From Dechloromonas sp. ZY10 (GTDB lineage Bacteria; Pseudomonadota; Gammaproteobacteria; Burkholderiales; Rhodocyclaceae), in the NCBI RefSeq assembly GCF_041378895.1, contig NZ_CP144212.1:1783501-1847500 (forward strand): a stretch of 64,000 bases of DNA, given 5' to 3'. Numbering within the stretch: the stretch's first letter is position 1; the number at the start of each line of letters is the position of its first letter. Below are positions 6,935 through 16,172 of the stretch, piece after piece. The translations under genes and the position numbers were made by a program. The notes under the pieces are model-generated. The model saw only the letters and a list, made by a program, of their open reading frames with translations. It did no database searches and had not been told where the DNA came from.

Positions 6935-8998
6935 ATGCCCCGCCCGCCCGTTTTACCTTCGGTTTGCCCGCACGATTGCCCGAGCACCTGCGCCCTGCAG
7001 GTCGAACTGTTGTCGCCCGAGCTCATCGGCCGGGTCCGGGGCGGCGCCCTGCCCTATACCGACGGCGTGATCTGCGCCAAGGTCGCGCGTTACGCCGAGC
7101 GCGTGCATCACCCGCAACGCCTGCTGCAGCCGTTGCGCCGGGTTGGCGCCAAAGGTTCGGGCGAGTTTGCGCCGATCAGCTGGGACGCCGCCCTCGACCT
7201 TGCGGCCGAAGCCTTCAGCACCTGCATGCAGCGGCATGGCGCGGAAGGCGTCTGGCCCTATCACTACGCCGGCACCATGGGGCTGGTCCAGCGCGCGGCG
7301 ATCCGCCGCCTCGGCCACCTGGCCGGCTGGTCGCGCCAGCGCGAGAGTTTTTGCGTCGCACTGTCTGACGCCGGCTGGCTGGCCGGGATCGGCGCCAAGC
7401 GCGGCATCGCCGCCGAGGAAGTGCTCGATGCCGACCTGATCGTGATCTGGGGCGGCAACCCGGTGCATACCCAGGTCAATTTCATGAACTGGGTGCAAAA
7501 GGCACGCAAGGCACGGGGCAGCCAGCTGGTGGTGGTCGATCCCTACCGCACGCCGACGGCGGCCAAGGCCGACCTGCATCTGGCGCTGCGCCCCGGCAGC
7601 GACGGTGCGCTGGCCTGCGCAGTGATGCAGGTGCTGCTCGCCGAGGGCTATGCTGACCGCGATTATCTCGCCCGCCACAGCGATTTCTCACCGGCAGTCG
7701 AGGCGCATCTGCGCAGCCGCATGCCAGCCTGGGCGGCGGAGATCACCGGGCTGTCGGTCGAGCAGATCGTCGCCTTTGCCCGCCTTTACGGACGCCAGAA
7801 AAACAGTTTTCTCCGCCTCGGTTACGGCTTCACTCGCCAGCGCAACGGCGCGGCGGCGATGCACGCGGTGTCGTGCCTGCCGGCGCTGACCGGTGCCTGG
7901 CAAGTGCCCGGCGGCGGCGCGCTGTACAGCCAGTCCGGGCTGTACGGGCTGAACCTGCGCTTGGCGCACGGCCTCGATACGGTCACCCCGAACACCCGCC
8001 AACTCGACATGGGCCGCATCGGCGCGGCGCTCGCTGGCGAGGCCGCCGATCTGCACGGCGGGCCGCCGGTCGGTGCGCTGCTGATCCAGAACACCAACCC
8101 GGCCGTGGTCGCGCCCGACAGCGCGGCGGTGCGCCGGGGCCTGCTGCGGCCCGACCTGTTCGTGTGCGTGCACGAGCAGTTCATGACCGATACCGCCCAC
8201 CTTGCCGACCTGGTGCTACCGGCCACCACCTTTCTTGAACATGCCGACCTTTATCAGGCCTCGGCGCATACCAGCCTGCAGGTCGCCAAGCCGCTCTTGC
8301 CACCACCCGGCGAATGCCGCTCGAACCACGTTTTCATCGGCCAGCTGGCCGCGCGGCTGGGAATCGCCGACCCGGCGTCGACGCTCAGTGACTGGGCATT
8401 GCTCGAACACATCCTCGCGGCATCCGGCCGCCCCAGTGGCGAGGAAATTTACGCCAGCGGCGGCCACGATTGCGCACCGGATTTTGCCGAGGCACATTTT
8501 CTTGACGGCTTTGGCCATGCCGATGGCCGTTTCCGCTTTGCCCCGGACTGGTCGGCGCATGGCGAGCGGCACGCAGCGATGCCGCGTTTTCCCGACCACC
8601 TGGCGGTGATCGAGGAGCGCAACGCGGAGCACCCGTTCCGGCTGGTCGCCGCGCCGGCCCGGCATTTTCTCAACACCAGTTTCAGCGAAACGCCGAGCTC
8701 GCAGGCCGCCGAGGCGCGGCCAACGCTGTTGCTGCACCCGACGGTCGCGGCCGAACACGGCATCGCCGATGGCGACCGGGTGCGCATTGGCAACCGGCGC
8801 GGCAGCCTCCTGCTGCACGCCCGTACCGCCGCCGGCATGCTGCCGGAAACGCTGGTGGTCGAAAGCCAGTGGCCAGCGAGTGCCTTCATCGAGGGCCAGG
8901 GGATCAACACCCTGGTCGGCGCGGAACCGGGCTTTCCCGGCGCTGGCTCGGCCTACCACGATACCGCCGTGTGGCTGCGTGGTGAGCGCGAAAAGTGA
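6935..8998 (+). CDS. Molybdopterin-dependent oxidoreductase (DMSO reductase superfamily)
   Basis: The protein has 687 residues. The N-terminus carries CPHDCPSTC and a fourth Cys in GVICAK, the ligands of a [4Fe-4S] cluster. The bis-MGD catalytic domain follows (IWGGNPVHTQVNFMNW, VVVDPYRTPTAAKAD, LVLPATTFLEHAD) with a C-terminal cap domain (HGIADGDRVRIGNRRG). No twin-arginine signal is seen, so it is probably cytoplasmic, unlike most respiratory members. Start MPRPPVLPSV was chosen just before the cluster motif; earlier in-frame starts exist, back to 6821. No electron-transfer subunit lies beside it, so substrate and partner are unknown. It needs the cofactor made by moeA/moaD/mobB and moaA in this window. 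Confidence 0.87.
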   Translation: MPRPPVLPSVCPHDCPSTCALQVELLSPELIGRVRGGALPYTDGVICAKVARYAERVHHPQRLLQPLRRVGAKGSGEFAPISWDAALDLAAEAFSTCMQRHGAEGVWPYHYAGTMGLVQRAAIRRLGHLAGWSRQRESFCVALSDAGWLAGIGAKRGIAAEEVLDADLIVIWGGNPVHTQVNFMNWVQKARKARGSQLVVVDPYRTPTAAKADLHLALRPGSDGALACAVMQVLLAEGYADRDYLARHSDFSPAVEAHLRSRMPAWAAEITGLSVEQIVAFARLYGRQKNSFLRLGYGFTRQRNGAAAMHAVSCLPALTGAWQVPGGGALYSQSGLYGLNLRLAHGLDTVTPNTRQLDMGRIGAALAGEAADLHGGPPVGALLIQNTNPAVVAPDSAAVRRGLLRPDLFVCVHEQFMTDTAHLADLVLPATTFLEHADLYQASAHTSLQVAKPLLPPPGECRSNHVFIGQLAARLGIADPASTLSDWALLEHILAASGRPSGEEIYASGGHDCAPDFAEAHFLDGFGHADGRFRFAPDWSAHGERHAAMPRFPDHLAVIEERNAEHPFRLVAAPARHFLNTSFSETPSSQAAEARPTLLLHPTVAAEHGIADGDRVRIGNRRGSLLLHARTAAGMLPETLVVESQWPASAFIEGQGINTLVGAEPGFPGAGSAYHDTAVWLRGEREK

Positions 8999-9024
8999 AC
9001 AAACCCGGGATTTTTTGCGATTTC

Positions 9025-9037
9025 CACGGTCGACCGT
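9025..9037. repeat. Palindromic repeat, copy 4
   Basis: The core CACGGTCGACCGT is flanked by TTTTTTGCGATTTC on the left and CGCTATTTGGCAAAAA on the right. The arms pair with a one-base bulge. It lies 27 bases after the stop codon of the molybdopterin oxidoreductase. Confidence 0.8.
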
Positions 9038-9146
9038 CGCTATTTGGCAAAAACTCTGGTGTTTGATCTTGCTTAAATCCAGTACATTTCCAGCGTGTCA
9101 GGCTTATCCTGTTGCCTGTCCGGACCTTGCCCGAGCCTGCGCTGTC

Positions 9147-12008
9147 ATGAAAAAACACAACAAAAAAACCAATGGCATGAACATTCGTCATGTTCTGGCC
9201 TGGCTTTTCGGACTGCCCCTGCTGTGGCTGCCGTTTGCATTAGCGGCAGGCGAACTTCCGGACGCCCACGTCCTGCTGATCAATTCCTACCACCCCGGCT
9301 ATGCCTGGAGCGACCAGATTGAGGACGGCTTGCGCCAGGGACTGGAGCTCCCCGGCAAACGGATCGAATTGTCGATCGAATATCTTGATGCCAAGCGCTT
9401 TCCGCTCAGCCGGCAACAGCCCCTGCTCCGCAGCCTGCTGGCCAGCAAGTACGAAGGCTACCGGCCGGACCTGATTGTGGTATCGGACAATGCGGCCTAC
9501 GAATTCATCCTGCAGGAACGGGAAAGCCTGTTTCCCGGCATCCCGGTGGTGTTTTGCGGCTATAACTACTACCGTCCGGAATTGCGCACGGCTTTCAAGC
9601 AACTGACCGGAGTCAACGAAGCTGCCGACATCAATGCCACCGTCGATACCGCGCTTGCGATTCATCCGCAGGTCCGCAATCTGGCTTTCATCATTTCAAG
9701 TAACGACAGCACCAACCAGGGGATTGCCGAGGAGGTTGAACAGAGCGTTCTGCCGCGCCTGAAAGCGGCTTACCAGCTGGAAGTCCTGCGCGATCCGACG
9801 CTGGCCGAAGTGCGCACCCGCCTGACGGCGATGCCGCCCAACAGCCTGTTGTTCGTCGCCGGGCAAGTTCGCGAGGAGGCCAACGGCCGGATGCTGACGC
9901 CATTGGAAAACGGGCGCTTGATTGCTACCGCCAGCCCCTGGCCAGCCTATAGTTTCTGGGATTTTTACATCGGCACCGGCATTGTCGGCGGGCGCATGCT
10001 CAATGGTCTGGATCAAGGGTTGGCCGCCGCTGCCCAAGCCCGGCGCATCATCGACGGCATCCCCGCCGATGAGATTCCGCTGCAAATGCAGTCGCCAACC
10101 TCGGCCTTGTTCGATTACCAGGCGCTGCAGCGCTTCGGAATCAGCCGGAGCAGCTTGCCGGTCGATGCCAAGATTATCGGCCAGCCGCGCACGCTGTGGC
10201 ATGAGCACCGCGAAGAGGTCCTCTTCGGGCTGAGCCTGATCGCGCTGGAAACCCTGCTCATTTTCTGGCTGGTCCGGAGCATGCGCGAACGCCGCCAGGC
10301 GCTGCGCGAGCTGGCCCGGGAAAGACTGCAGCTGGAACAGACCGTGGCGCTGCGCACTGCCGACCTGCAACGCAACGAACGGCGGATGCGGGCGCTGCTC
10401 GATACCGCCCGGGTCGGCATTTTCGTGGTCAATAGCGACGGAGTGATCACCCATGCCAATCGCTACATGGCGGAATTGTTCGGCCGCAGCCAGGAGCAAT
10501 TGCTGGGGAGCGAGTACGTTAGCCTGATTGCGCCGGAAGAGCGCGAAATCGGCCGGGAAAAAATGCTGCAGCTGATGCGTAGCCAGATCAGCGCGGTCGA
10601 CCTCGACCGCCGTTACTGGCGACCGGATGGCAGCCAGTTCTGGGGCCATCTCAACGGCATCCGCCTGGCCGAGCAACCGGGCGGCACCAGTGACCTGATC
10701 GGGGTGATTGCCGACATCGACGAGCGCAAGCGGGCGCAGGAAGAACTGGAGGGTTACCGCGAGCACCTGGAGGCATTGGTGGCCGAGCGTACCGAAGCCC
10801 TGTTGCTGGCCAAGGAGGCCGCCGAAACCGCCAGCCGCGCCAAGAGCGCCTTCCTGGCCAACATGAGCCATGAACTGCGGACTCCGATGAACGGCATCCT
10901 CGGCATGCTCGCCCTGGCCCGCCGGCGGATCGGCGAGCACCCCGTCGGCGAACAGCTGGACAAGGCGCAGCTTGCAGCCCATCGCCTGCTGGTCGTGCTC
11001 AACGACATTCTCGATCTTTCCAAGATCGAGGCTGAACGCCTTGATCTCGATCTGCAACCGCTGCAACTGGGGGCGCTGCTCGATGGCGTGATTCACCTGC
11101 AAGCCCCGCTGGCCCGCGACAAGGGCTTACGCTTTGCCGTCGACATTTCTCCCGAGCTGGCGGCCCGGCCATTGCTTGGCGACAGCCTGAGATTGAGCCA
11201 GATTCTGCTCAACCTGACCGGCAACGCGATCAAGTTTACCCGCGAGGGCTCGGTCACCGTGCGCGTGCGCGCCACCGGGGAACAAGCCGAGACACTGACC
11301 CTGCGTTTCGACATTTGCGATACCGGCATCGGGATCCCGCCGGAGATACAGGCCCGGCTGTTCACCAGCTTCGAGCAAGGTGACAATTCAACTACCCGGC
11401 AGTATGGCGGTACCGGCCTTGGCCTCGCCATCTGCAAACGGCTGGTCGGCCTGATGCAGGGTGAAATCGGGGTACAGAGCGAAGAGCAGCACGGCGCCTG
11501 CTTCTGGTTTACGCTACCGCTCGGTAAAGGCCACCCCTTGCCGGCGACCGGCCTGGCAACCATGCCGAGCGGGGCCGAGGCCAGCCTGCGGCGCCAGCAC
11601 GCCGGGCAACGGGTGCTGCTGGTCGAAGACGACCCCCTGAATGCCGAAATCACCTCCACCCTGCTGCGCGTTTTCGGCTTGCAGGCCAGCCTCGCCGAGA
11701 ACGGCGCAGAGGCCGTGGCCTGCGCTGCCAGCGAGGATTTCGACCTGATCCTGATGGATGTCCAGATGCCGGTGATGAATGGACTGGCAGCGACCCAGGC
11801 GATTCGCCAGGGCAGCCGTAACCGGCAAACCCCGATCCTGGCACTGACCGCCAATGCGTTCGACGAAGATCGCCAGCGCTGCCTCGACGCCGGAATGAAC
11901 GCGCATCTTGCCAAACCGGTCAGCCCGGAAACCCTTGCCCAATTGCTGCTGGCCTGGTTGCCGGAACGAACCGGCGATTTTTCCGGGGATCACCACGGTC
12001 GACCGTGA
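9147..12008 (+). CDS. Hybrid sensor histidine kinase with periplasmic ABC-type sensor, PAS and receiver
   Basis: The protein has 953 residues. A signal segment (about 11-35) precedes a periplasmic domain of the ABC-transporter substrate-binding type (about 38-340), with LINSYHPGYAWSDQI at its start. A membrane helix follows near 357-378, then coiled coil, a PAS domain (about 405-520), HisKA with H575 in NMSHELRTP, HATPase with DTGIGIP and GTGLGLA, and a C-terminal receiver with VLLVEDD and the phospho-acceptor D871 in MDVQMP. It should autophosphorylate on ligand binding and pass phosphate to its own receiver; no output regulator is adjacent. The start could also be the Met at 9177. The stop codon is supplied by a palindromic repeat. 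Confidence 0.88.
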   Translation: MKKHNKKTNGMNIRHVLAWLFGLPLLWLPFALAAGELPDAHVLLINSYHPGYAWSDQIEDGLRQGLELPGKRIELSIEYLDAKRFPLSRQQPLLRSLLASKYEGYRPDLIVVSDNAAYEFILQERESLFPGIPVVFCGYNYYRPELRTAFKQLTGVNEAADINATVDTALAIHPQVRNLAFIISSNDSTNQGIAEEVEQSVLPRLKAAYQLEVLRDPTLAEVRTRLTAMPPNSLLFVAGQVREEANGRMLTPLENGRLIATASPWPAYSFWDFYIGTGIVGGRMLNGLDQGLAAAAQARRIIDGIPADEIPLQMQSPTSALFDYQALQRFGISRSSLPVDAKIIGQPRTLWHEHREEVLFGLSLIALETLLIFWLVRSMRERRQALRELARERLQLEQTVALRTADLQRNERRMRALLDTARVGIFVVNSDGVITHANRYMAELFGRSQEQLLGSEYVSLIAPEEREIGREKMLQLMRSQISAVDLDRRYWRPDGSQFWGHLNGIRLAEQPGGTSDLIGVIADIDERKRAQEELEGYREHLEALVAERTEALLLAKEAAETASRAKSAFLANMSHELRTPMNGILGMLALARRRIGEHPVGEQLDKAQLAAHRLLVVLNDILDLSKIEAERLDLDLQPLQLGALLDGVIHLQAPLARDKGLRFAVDISPELAARPLLGDSLRLSQILLNLTGNAIKFTREGSVTVRVRATGEQAETLTLRFDICDTGIGIPPEIQARLFTSFEQGDNSTTRQYGGTGLGLAICKRLVGLMQGEIGVQSEEQHGACFWFTLPLGKGHPLPATGLATMPSGAEASLRRQHAGQRVLLVEDDPLNAEITSTLLRVFGLQASLAENGAEAVACAASEDFDLILMDVQMPVMNGLAATQAIRQGSRNRQTPILALTANAFDEDRQRCLDAGMNAHLAKPVSPETLAQLLLAWLPERTGDFSGDHHGRP
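11994..12007. repeat. Palindromic repeat, copy 5, overlapping a stop codon
   Basis: CACGGTCGACCGTG is exact here. The final T-G plus the next A form the TGA that ends the hybrid kinase gene (His-Gly-Arg-Pro-stop). The right arm GAAAACGGCGAAAAACC is nearly identical to the arm of the copy inside the gene at 16173-17318. Confidence 0.88.
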
Positions 12009-12027
12009 AAACGGCGAAAAACCGCGC

Positions 12028-12960
12028 TCAGCCGCCCGTTTGGCGCCAGCCCCGGCCCCAGGGCACCAGAGTCGGGACGATACGCGGGGCGTCGTGCCGC
12101 GAGGTCGGCGTCGACGGACGCCGGCTGGCGACGAACTCGACGCAGCCTTCGACAGTTTTCAGTGCCTGCGTCCGGCCGCCACTGCCGGCGGTCAGCACAC
12201 AGGGCTCATCCTGCGCCTTGCGGTAGAGGCCATGCACCAGGCGTAGCGTTGAACTGCGCTGGCTGGCTTTGGCGGTATCGAGCAGGATGCGTTCGCCACG
12301 GGCCAGCACGTCAGCCCCGTGCTCGGCGAGGATGCGCACCATCTCGTCCTGGCCGTTGGTGATCGCCGAAAACAGCAACTCGCTGTCGTTCTCGCAAGGG
12401 TCGGCACCGGCCAGCAGCGCCCCGAGGGCTACCCGCACCTTGCCTTTGCGCACCGACCAGGGCAGCGCCGCTCGCGGCGTTGGCGCCTGGGTGTGCAAGG
12501 CGCAGATGTCGAGGACCAGTTCGCGCCAGCCACGGCGATAGGCGCTGCGCAGGGCATGCTCGTTGTGCAGCAGGTCAACACCGGCCAACTGCAGGTAGAA
12601 CGAGGTCACCGGGTGGTTGTGGTTGAGTGCGAGGTAATAGGGAAAATCCTCGTCGCAATGCAGGTCGGCACCGAAGGCAACCAGGTCGACGACGCCCTGG
12701 ACCTTGCCGGCAGCGGCAGCGGCTTCAAGCGAGGCGGCGGTATCGAGAAATTCGTAGACGCCGTTCTGCTTGAGATTGAAGAAGTAGCCGAGCAAGCGGC
12801 GATGACCGCAAAAAGCTGCCAGGTTCATCGCCTGTTGCAGCACGCCGGGGGCAAAGCGCCCGCTTTCGGCATGGCTGCGTACCGCCGCGAGATTATTGCC
12901 GCGGATCGCGGCAATAAAGCTCCGGCTATCGACAACGGGACTGCCTGCCTGCATCTGCAT
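12028..12960 (-). CDS. Ankyrin-repeat-like protein
   Basis: The 310-residue soluble protein starts at ATG 12960, after a purine-rich GAGAGGGCAGGG. It contains several degenerate helix-loop-helix units; the clearest are LLFSAITNGQDEMVRILAEHGADVLARGE and LEAAAAAGKVQGVVDLVAFGADLHCDED. No catalytic motif or signal peptide is seen, so it is presumably a cytoplasmic protein-protein interaction module. The C-terminal 40 residues are basic and low in complexity. It converges on the hybrid kinase gene, with only 19 bases and a palindromic repeat between the two stops. Confidence 0.75.
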   Translation of the reverse strand: MQMQAGSPVVDSRSFIAAIRGNNLAAVRSHAESGRFAPGVLQQAMNLAAFCGHRRLLGYFFNLKQNGVYEFLDTAASLEAAAAAGKVQGVVDLVAFGADLHCDEDFPYYLALNHNHPVTSFYLQLAGVDLLHNEHALRSAYRRGWRELVLDICALHTQAPTPRAALPWSVRKGKVRVALGALLAGADPCENDSELLFSAITNGQDEMVRILAEHGADVLARGERILLDTAKASQRSSTLRLVHGLYRKAQDEPCVLTAGSGGRTQALKTVEGCVEFVASRRPSTPTSRHDAPRIVPTLVPWGRGWRQTGG

Positions 12961-13126
12961 CGCCCTGCCCTCTCTCGGTCAGCCGGCACTGCCCAAGGCA
13001 GCGCCTTTTTCAGCCGATTATCTGCGGCAGGGGTGTGACTGGCAAGGGCGGCCAAAGTTTCGCCGGCGCGGCTCGCCCGCTGCAGGCTTGCGGCTTGCAA
13101 AAGCAATCGCTGGCGCTGTGCGCGGA

Positions 13127-14074
13127 TTAGGCCTCGGGCTCGTCGAGGGGGGCTACCTCGTCGCTCTGTCCGGCGGCCTTTGCCTTGGCCTTCGCTGCGT
13201 TGTCGGCGGCCAGTTGCGCCATCCGCTCGGCGCGCAGCGCCGGGGTTTCCAGGCTGATCCTGCCAAGCGTGCCGGTACGGTAGTCGGTGAGCAGGATCGC
13301 CGAGGCCTTTTCCAGGTCGAACTCGCCGCCGCGCCCTTTCAGCAGGCAGCCGCGCTTCTTGGCGATGGTTTCGATCACCCCGACCGCATCCAGCGCGTCG
13401 GCCTGCAGCTTGTAACGTGCTTCGAGCAGCGCCGGATAGTGTTCAAGCAGGTAGCCGGCGAGCCAGGTCGCGACTTCCTCGTCGATGTAGGCATTGACCC
13501 CGACCGCGTGGCTGGCGGCGAGCATCAGGCCGTCGAGCGGGTGTTCGATCTTGGGCCACAGCATGCCGGGGGTGTCGTAGATGGTCAGCCGCGAACTGAT
13601 GTCGATCCGCTGCTGGCTCTTGGTCACCGCCGGCTGGTCGCCGACTGCCGCCACCTTTTTCTTGACCAGCGCGTTCATCAGCGTCGATTTGCCGACGTTG
13701 GGAATGCCCATGATCATCAAGCGCAAGGGTTTGACTGCGTCGCAACGATGCGGCGCCAGCTTTTGCGCCAGCGAAGGAATCCTGGCTACGTCGCTGGCTT
13801 TCTTGCACGAGATCGCGACCGCGCTGACGCCGGGCTGCTGAGCAAAGTAATCGAGCCAGGCCTGGGTCATTTTCGGATCGGCGGCATCGGCCTTGTTCAG
13901 CAACTTGAGGCAGGGCCGCTGGCGGAAATTGCGCAGCTCGTGAATCATCGGATTGCTCGAAGCCATCGGCAGGCGTGCGTCGAGCACCTCGACGACGACA
14001 TCGGCCATCGCCAGGGTTTCGGCGGCCTTCTTGCGCGCCGACGTCATGTGACCGGGGAACCACTGTATGGACAT
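13127..14074 (-). CDS. ylqF: Ribosome biogenesis GTPase YlqF/RbgA
   Basis: The protein has 315 residues and is a circularly permuted GTPase: the G4 motif NKAD (near 60) precedes the G1 P-loop GIPNVGKST (near 123) and G3 DTPG (near 170). The N-terminal WFPGHM is diagnostic of YlqF/RbgA. In Gram-positive bacteria it drives late assembly of the 50S subunit; the proteobacterial ortholog is presumed similar. The C-terminus has an Ala/Lys-rich tail. It lies downstream of the molybdenum-cofactor genes but is separated from them by a terminator-like hairpin. Confidence 0.92.
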   Translation of the reverse strand: MSIQWFPGHMTSARKKAAETLAMADVVVEVLDARLPMASSNPMIHELRNFRQRPCLKLLNKADAADPKMTQAWLDYFAQQPGVSAVAISCKKASDVARIPSLAQKLAPHRCDAVKPLRLMIMGIPNVGKSTLMNALVKKKVAAVGDQPAVTKSQQRIDISSRLTIYDTPGMLWPKIEHPLDGLMLAASHAVGVNAYIDEEVATWLAGYLLEHYPALLEARYKLQADALDAVGVIETIAKKRGCLLKGRGGEFDLEKASAILLTDYRTGTLGRISLETPALRAERMAQLAADNAAKAKAKAAGQSDEVAPLDEPEA

Positions 14075-14102
14075 ATTCAGGAATCGAGTAAGGGTTACAG
14101 CA

Positions 14103-14132
14103 AAAAATCAAAACGGGCGGCAGCCGCCGCCC
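14103..14132 (-). terminator. Probable terminator after moaD
   Basis: On the minus strand GGGCGGC (14132-14126) pairs with GCCGCCC (14121-14115) around a four-base loop and is followed by GTTTTGATTTTTT. It lies about 30 bases downstream of the moaD stop and would end the mobB-moeA-moaD transcript before ylqF. Confidence 0.65.
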
Positions 14133-14163
14133 ACCAACAAACAGCCATCGTGCAATGCCGGCC

Positions 14164-14412
14164 TCAGCCGCCAGTCACCGGCGGGAAGAAGGCGACTTCG
14201 TCGCCATCCTTGAGTGGCGTCGCAGCCGGCACCATCTCCTGATTGACCGCGCAGCGCAGGTTGCGGGTGGTCGCCAGTACCGGCGCACCATTGGCGACCA
14301 GCCAGTCGCGCAACTCGCCGACGGTTTTGACCCCCTCCGGCAAGTCGACCGTGTCAACGCCACGCCCGAGGCTTTCCTTGAGGCTGGCAAAGTAAAGAAT
14401 CTGAATGCTCAC
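14164..14412 (-). CDS. moaD: Molybdopterin synthase sulfur-carrier subunit MoaD
   Basis: This 82-residue beta-grasp protein ends in VTGG; the terminal Gly-Gly is activated by adenylation and then carries the thiocarboxylate sulfur for molybdopterin. It contains the ILYFASLKE start strand and LKDGDEVAFFPPVTGG end typical of MoaD. The start is GTG at 14412, which overlaps the moeA stop in the sequence GTGA, so translation is coupled. The catalytic partner moaE is not next to it and is not seen in the window. Confidence 0.92.
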   Translation of the reverse strand: MSIQILYFASLKESLGRGVDTVDLPEGVKTVGELRDWLVANGAPVLATTRNLRCAVNQEMVPAATPLKDGDEVAFFPPVTGG

Positions 14413-15644
14413 GACAGCAACTCCGCAAAGGGGATGAATTCGACCAGTTCGCCGCGCTGTACGGCCTGCCCCGGCACATTGGCGACCAGGCCGTCGCCCC
14501 AGACCAGTGAGGTGACGACCCCGGAGCCCTGGTGCGGATAGAGTTCGACCCCCCCCTGCTCGTTGAGGCGGGCACGCAGGAAATCGCGGCGGGCATCCGG
14601 GCGCGGCCAGTCGTAGTCGGCACGCAAGCGGTAGGTCTTGGGTTTGACCTCGACGACGCCCTGCAGGCGCAGGATGAAGGGGCGCACCAGCATCAGGAAG
14701 GTGACCATCGCCGAAACCGGGTTGCCGGGCAGGCCGACGAACCAGGCTTTGTCGGCGGCGTTGCCAGCGCGGTGGATTTCGCCGAAAGCCAGCGGCTTGC
14801 CCGGCTTGATCGCGATCTTCCACAGGTCGAGGCGGCCTTCGGCCTCGACCGCCGGCTTGACGTGATCTTCCTCGCCGACCGAGACGCCGCCGCTGGTGAT
14901 CACCAGGTCGTTGTCGTCGGCGGCGCGGCGTAAAGCTTCGCGGGTCGCATCGAGACGGTCGGGCACGGCGCCGAGGTCGCGCACTTCGCAGCCGAGCCCT
15001 TCGAGCAGGGTACGCAGCGCGTAGCGGTTGGAGTTGTAGATTGCGCCCGGCGGTAGCGGCTCGCCCGGTGCCACCAGTTCGTCGCCGGTGAAGAAAATGC
15101 CGACCCGCACGCGGCGGAACACCGGCAGTTCCGGCAAGCCAGCGGTAGCGGCCAAGGCAATGTCTTGCGGCCGCAGTTTGCGCCCGGCGGCGAGGATTTC
15201 ATTGCCGACGGCGATGTCCTCGCCGGCACGGCGAATGTTTTCGCCGCTGCGCGGCAGTTGCTTGATCAGCACGTCACCGGAGCCGTCGGCGGCGGCTTCG
15301 CAACGCTCCTGCATCACCACCGCGTCGGCCCCCGCCGGAATCGGCGCGCCAGTGAAGATGCGTGCGGCGCTACCCGGCTGCAGCGGCGTGCCGACCGTGC
15401 CGGCGGGAATCCGCTGGCTGACCGGCAAACGTACCGGCGTTCCCTCCCCGGCGGCAGCGAGGTCGGCGACGCGCACGGCGTAGCCGTCCATCGCCGAATT
15501 ATCGAGCGGTGGCGCGTTGACCGTGGACGTCTGGGCCCGGGCCAGAACCCGGCCAAGGCAGCCGGTGAGCGGCAACGAACGCATTTCGCTGACCGGCTGG
15601 GCGGCAGCGAGCAGGGTTTCCAGGGCGTGTTCGAAGGAAAGCAT
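14409..15644 (-). CDS. moeA: Molybdopterin molybdenumtransferase MoeA
   Basis: The protein has 411 residues. It carries PLDNSAMDGYAV near the N-terminus, SGGVSVGEEDHVKP in the MPT-binding domain and GLPGNPVSAMV, all family signatures, with the beta-barrel MoeA_C domain at the end. It inserts molybdate into adenylylated molybdopterin. ATG 15644 follows GGAGGCACC at ideal spacing. It sits between mobB and moaD on the same strand with a 15-bp gap and a 4-bp overlap, so the three form one operon. Confidence 0.95.
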   Translation of the reverse strand: MLSFEHALETLLAAAQPVSEMRSLPLTGCLGRVLARAQTSTVNAPPLDNSAMDGYAVRVADLAAAGEGTPVRLPVSQRIPAGTVGTPLQPGSAARIFTGAPIPAGADAVVMQERCEAAADGSGDVLIKQLPRSGENIRRAGEDIAVGNEILAAGRKLRPQDIALAATAGLPELPVFRRVRVGIFFTGDELVAPGEPLPPGAIYNSNRYALRTLLEGLGCEVRDLGAVPDRLDATREALRRAADDNDLVITSGGVSVGEEDHVKPAVEAEGRLDLWKIAIKPGKPLAFGEIHRAGNAADKAWFVGLPGNPVSAMVTFLMLVRPFILRLQGVVEVKPKTYRLRADYDWPRPDARRDFLRARLNEQGGVELYPHQGSGVVTSLVWGDGLVANVPGQAVQRGELVEFIPFAELLS

Positions 15645-15659
15645 GGTGCCTCCGGCGGA

Positions 15660-16154
15660 TCAGTTCAGGGACAAATAGGAAACGATGAAGGCGGCGACCG
15701 CCTCGGCATCGTCGAGCGGCAGCAGCGGCCGATCGCAGACCAGCGGCGCGTTGCTGGCGACGGCGACAATGTCGGCGCGCTCCGGGTAGAGCACCGGCTT
15801 GCCGTGCTCGGGACGGTGAATTTCGAGTTTGGGCACCGGCTCCTGCTTGAAGCCCTCGATCAGCACCAGGTCGCAGGGCGACAGATGGCCGAGCAGCTCG
15901 TCCAGGGTCGGCTCCGGCTCGTCGCGGCGTTCGTGCATCAGCGCCCAGCGGTCGCCGCAGGAGAGCAGCACCTCGGTCGCGCCGGCCTCGCGGTGGCGGT
16001 AGGAATCCTTGCCCGGACGGTCAATATCGAAACCATGGTGCGCGTGCTTGACCACCGAGACCTTGAGGCCGCGCGCGCTCAGGCAGGGGATGACTTTTTC
16101 CAGCAAGGTGGTCTTGCCGGAGCCGGACCAGCCGGCGATACCGAAAACTTTCAT
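15660..16154 (-). CDS. mobB: Molybdopterin-guanine dinucleotide biosynthesis adapter MobB
   Basis: About 164 residues. The N-terminal P-loop GWSGSGKTTLLEK, VVKHAHHGFDIDRPGKDSYRHREAGA and LVLIEGFKQEPVPKLEIHR are the MobB signatures. It binds GTP and assists MobA in attaching GMP to the cofactor. I place the start at MKVFGIAG (16154); an ATG three codons upstream (16163) is the alternative, and neither has a good Shine-Dalgarno. It is the first gene of the mobB-moeA-moaD operon, supporting use of bis-MGD by the oxidoreductase at 6935. Confidence 0.9.
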   Translation of the reverse strand: MKVFGIAGWSGSGKTTLLEKVIPCLSARGLKVSVVKHAHHGFDIDRPGKDSYRHREAGATEVLLSCGDRWALMHERRDEPEPTLDELLGHLSPCDLVLIEGFKQEPVPKLEIHRPEHGKPVLYPERADIVAVASNAPLVCDRPLLPLDDAEAVAAFIVSYLSLN

Positions 16155-16172
16155 GGCCGGCATTCTACCCGT

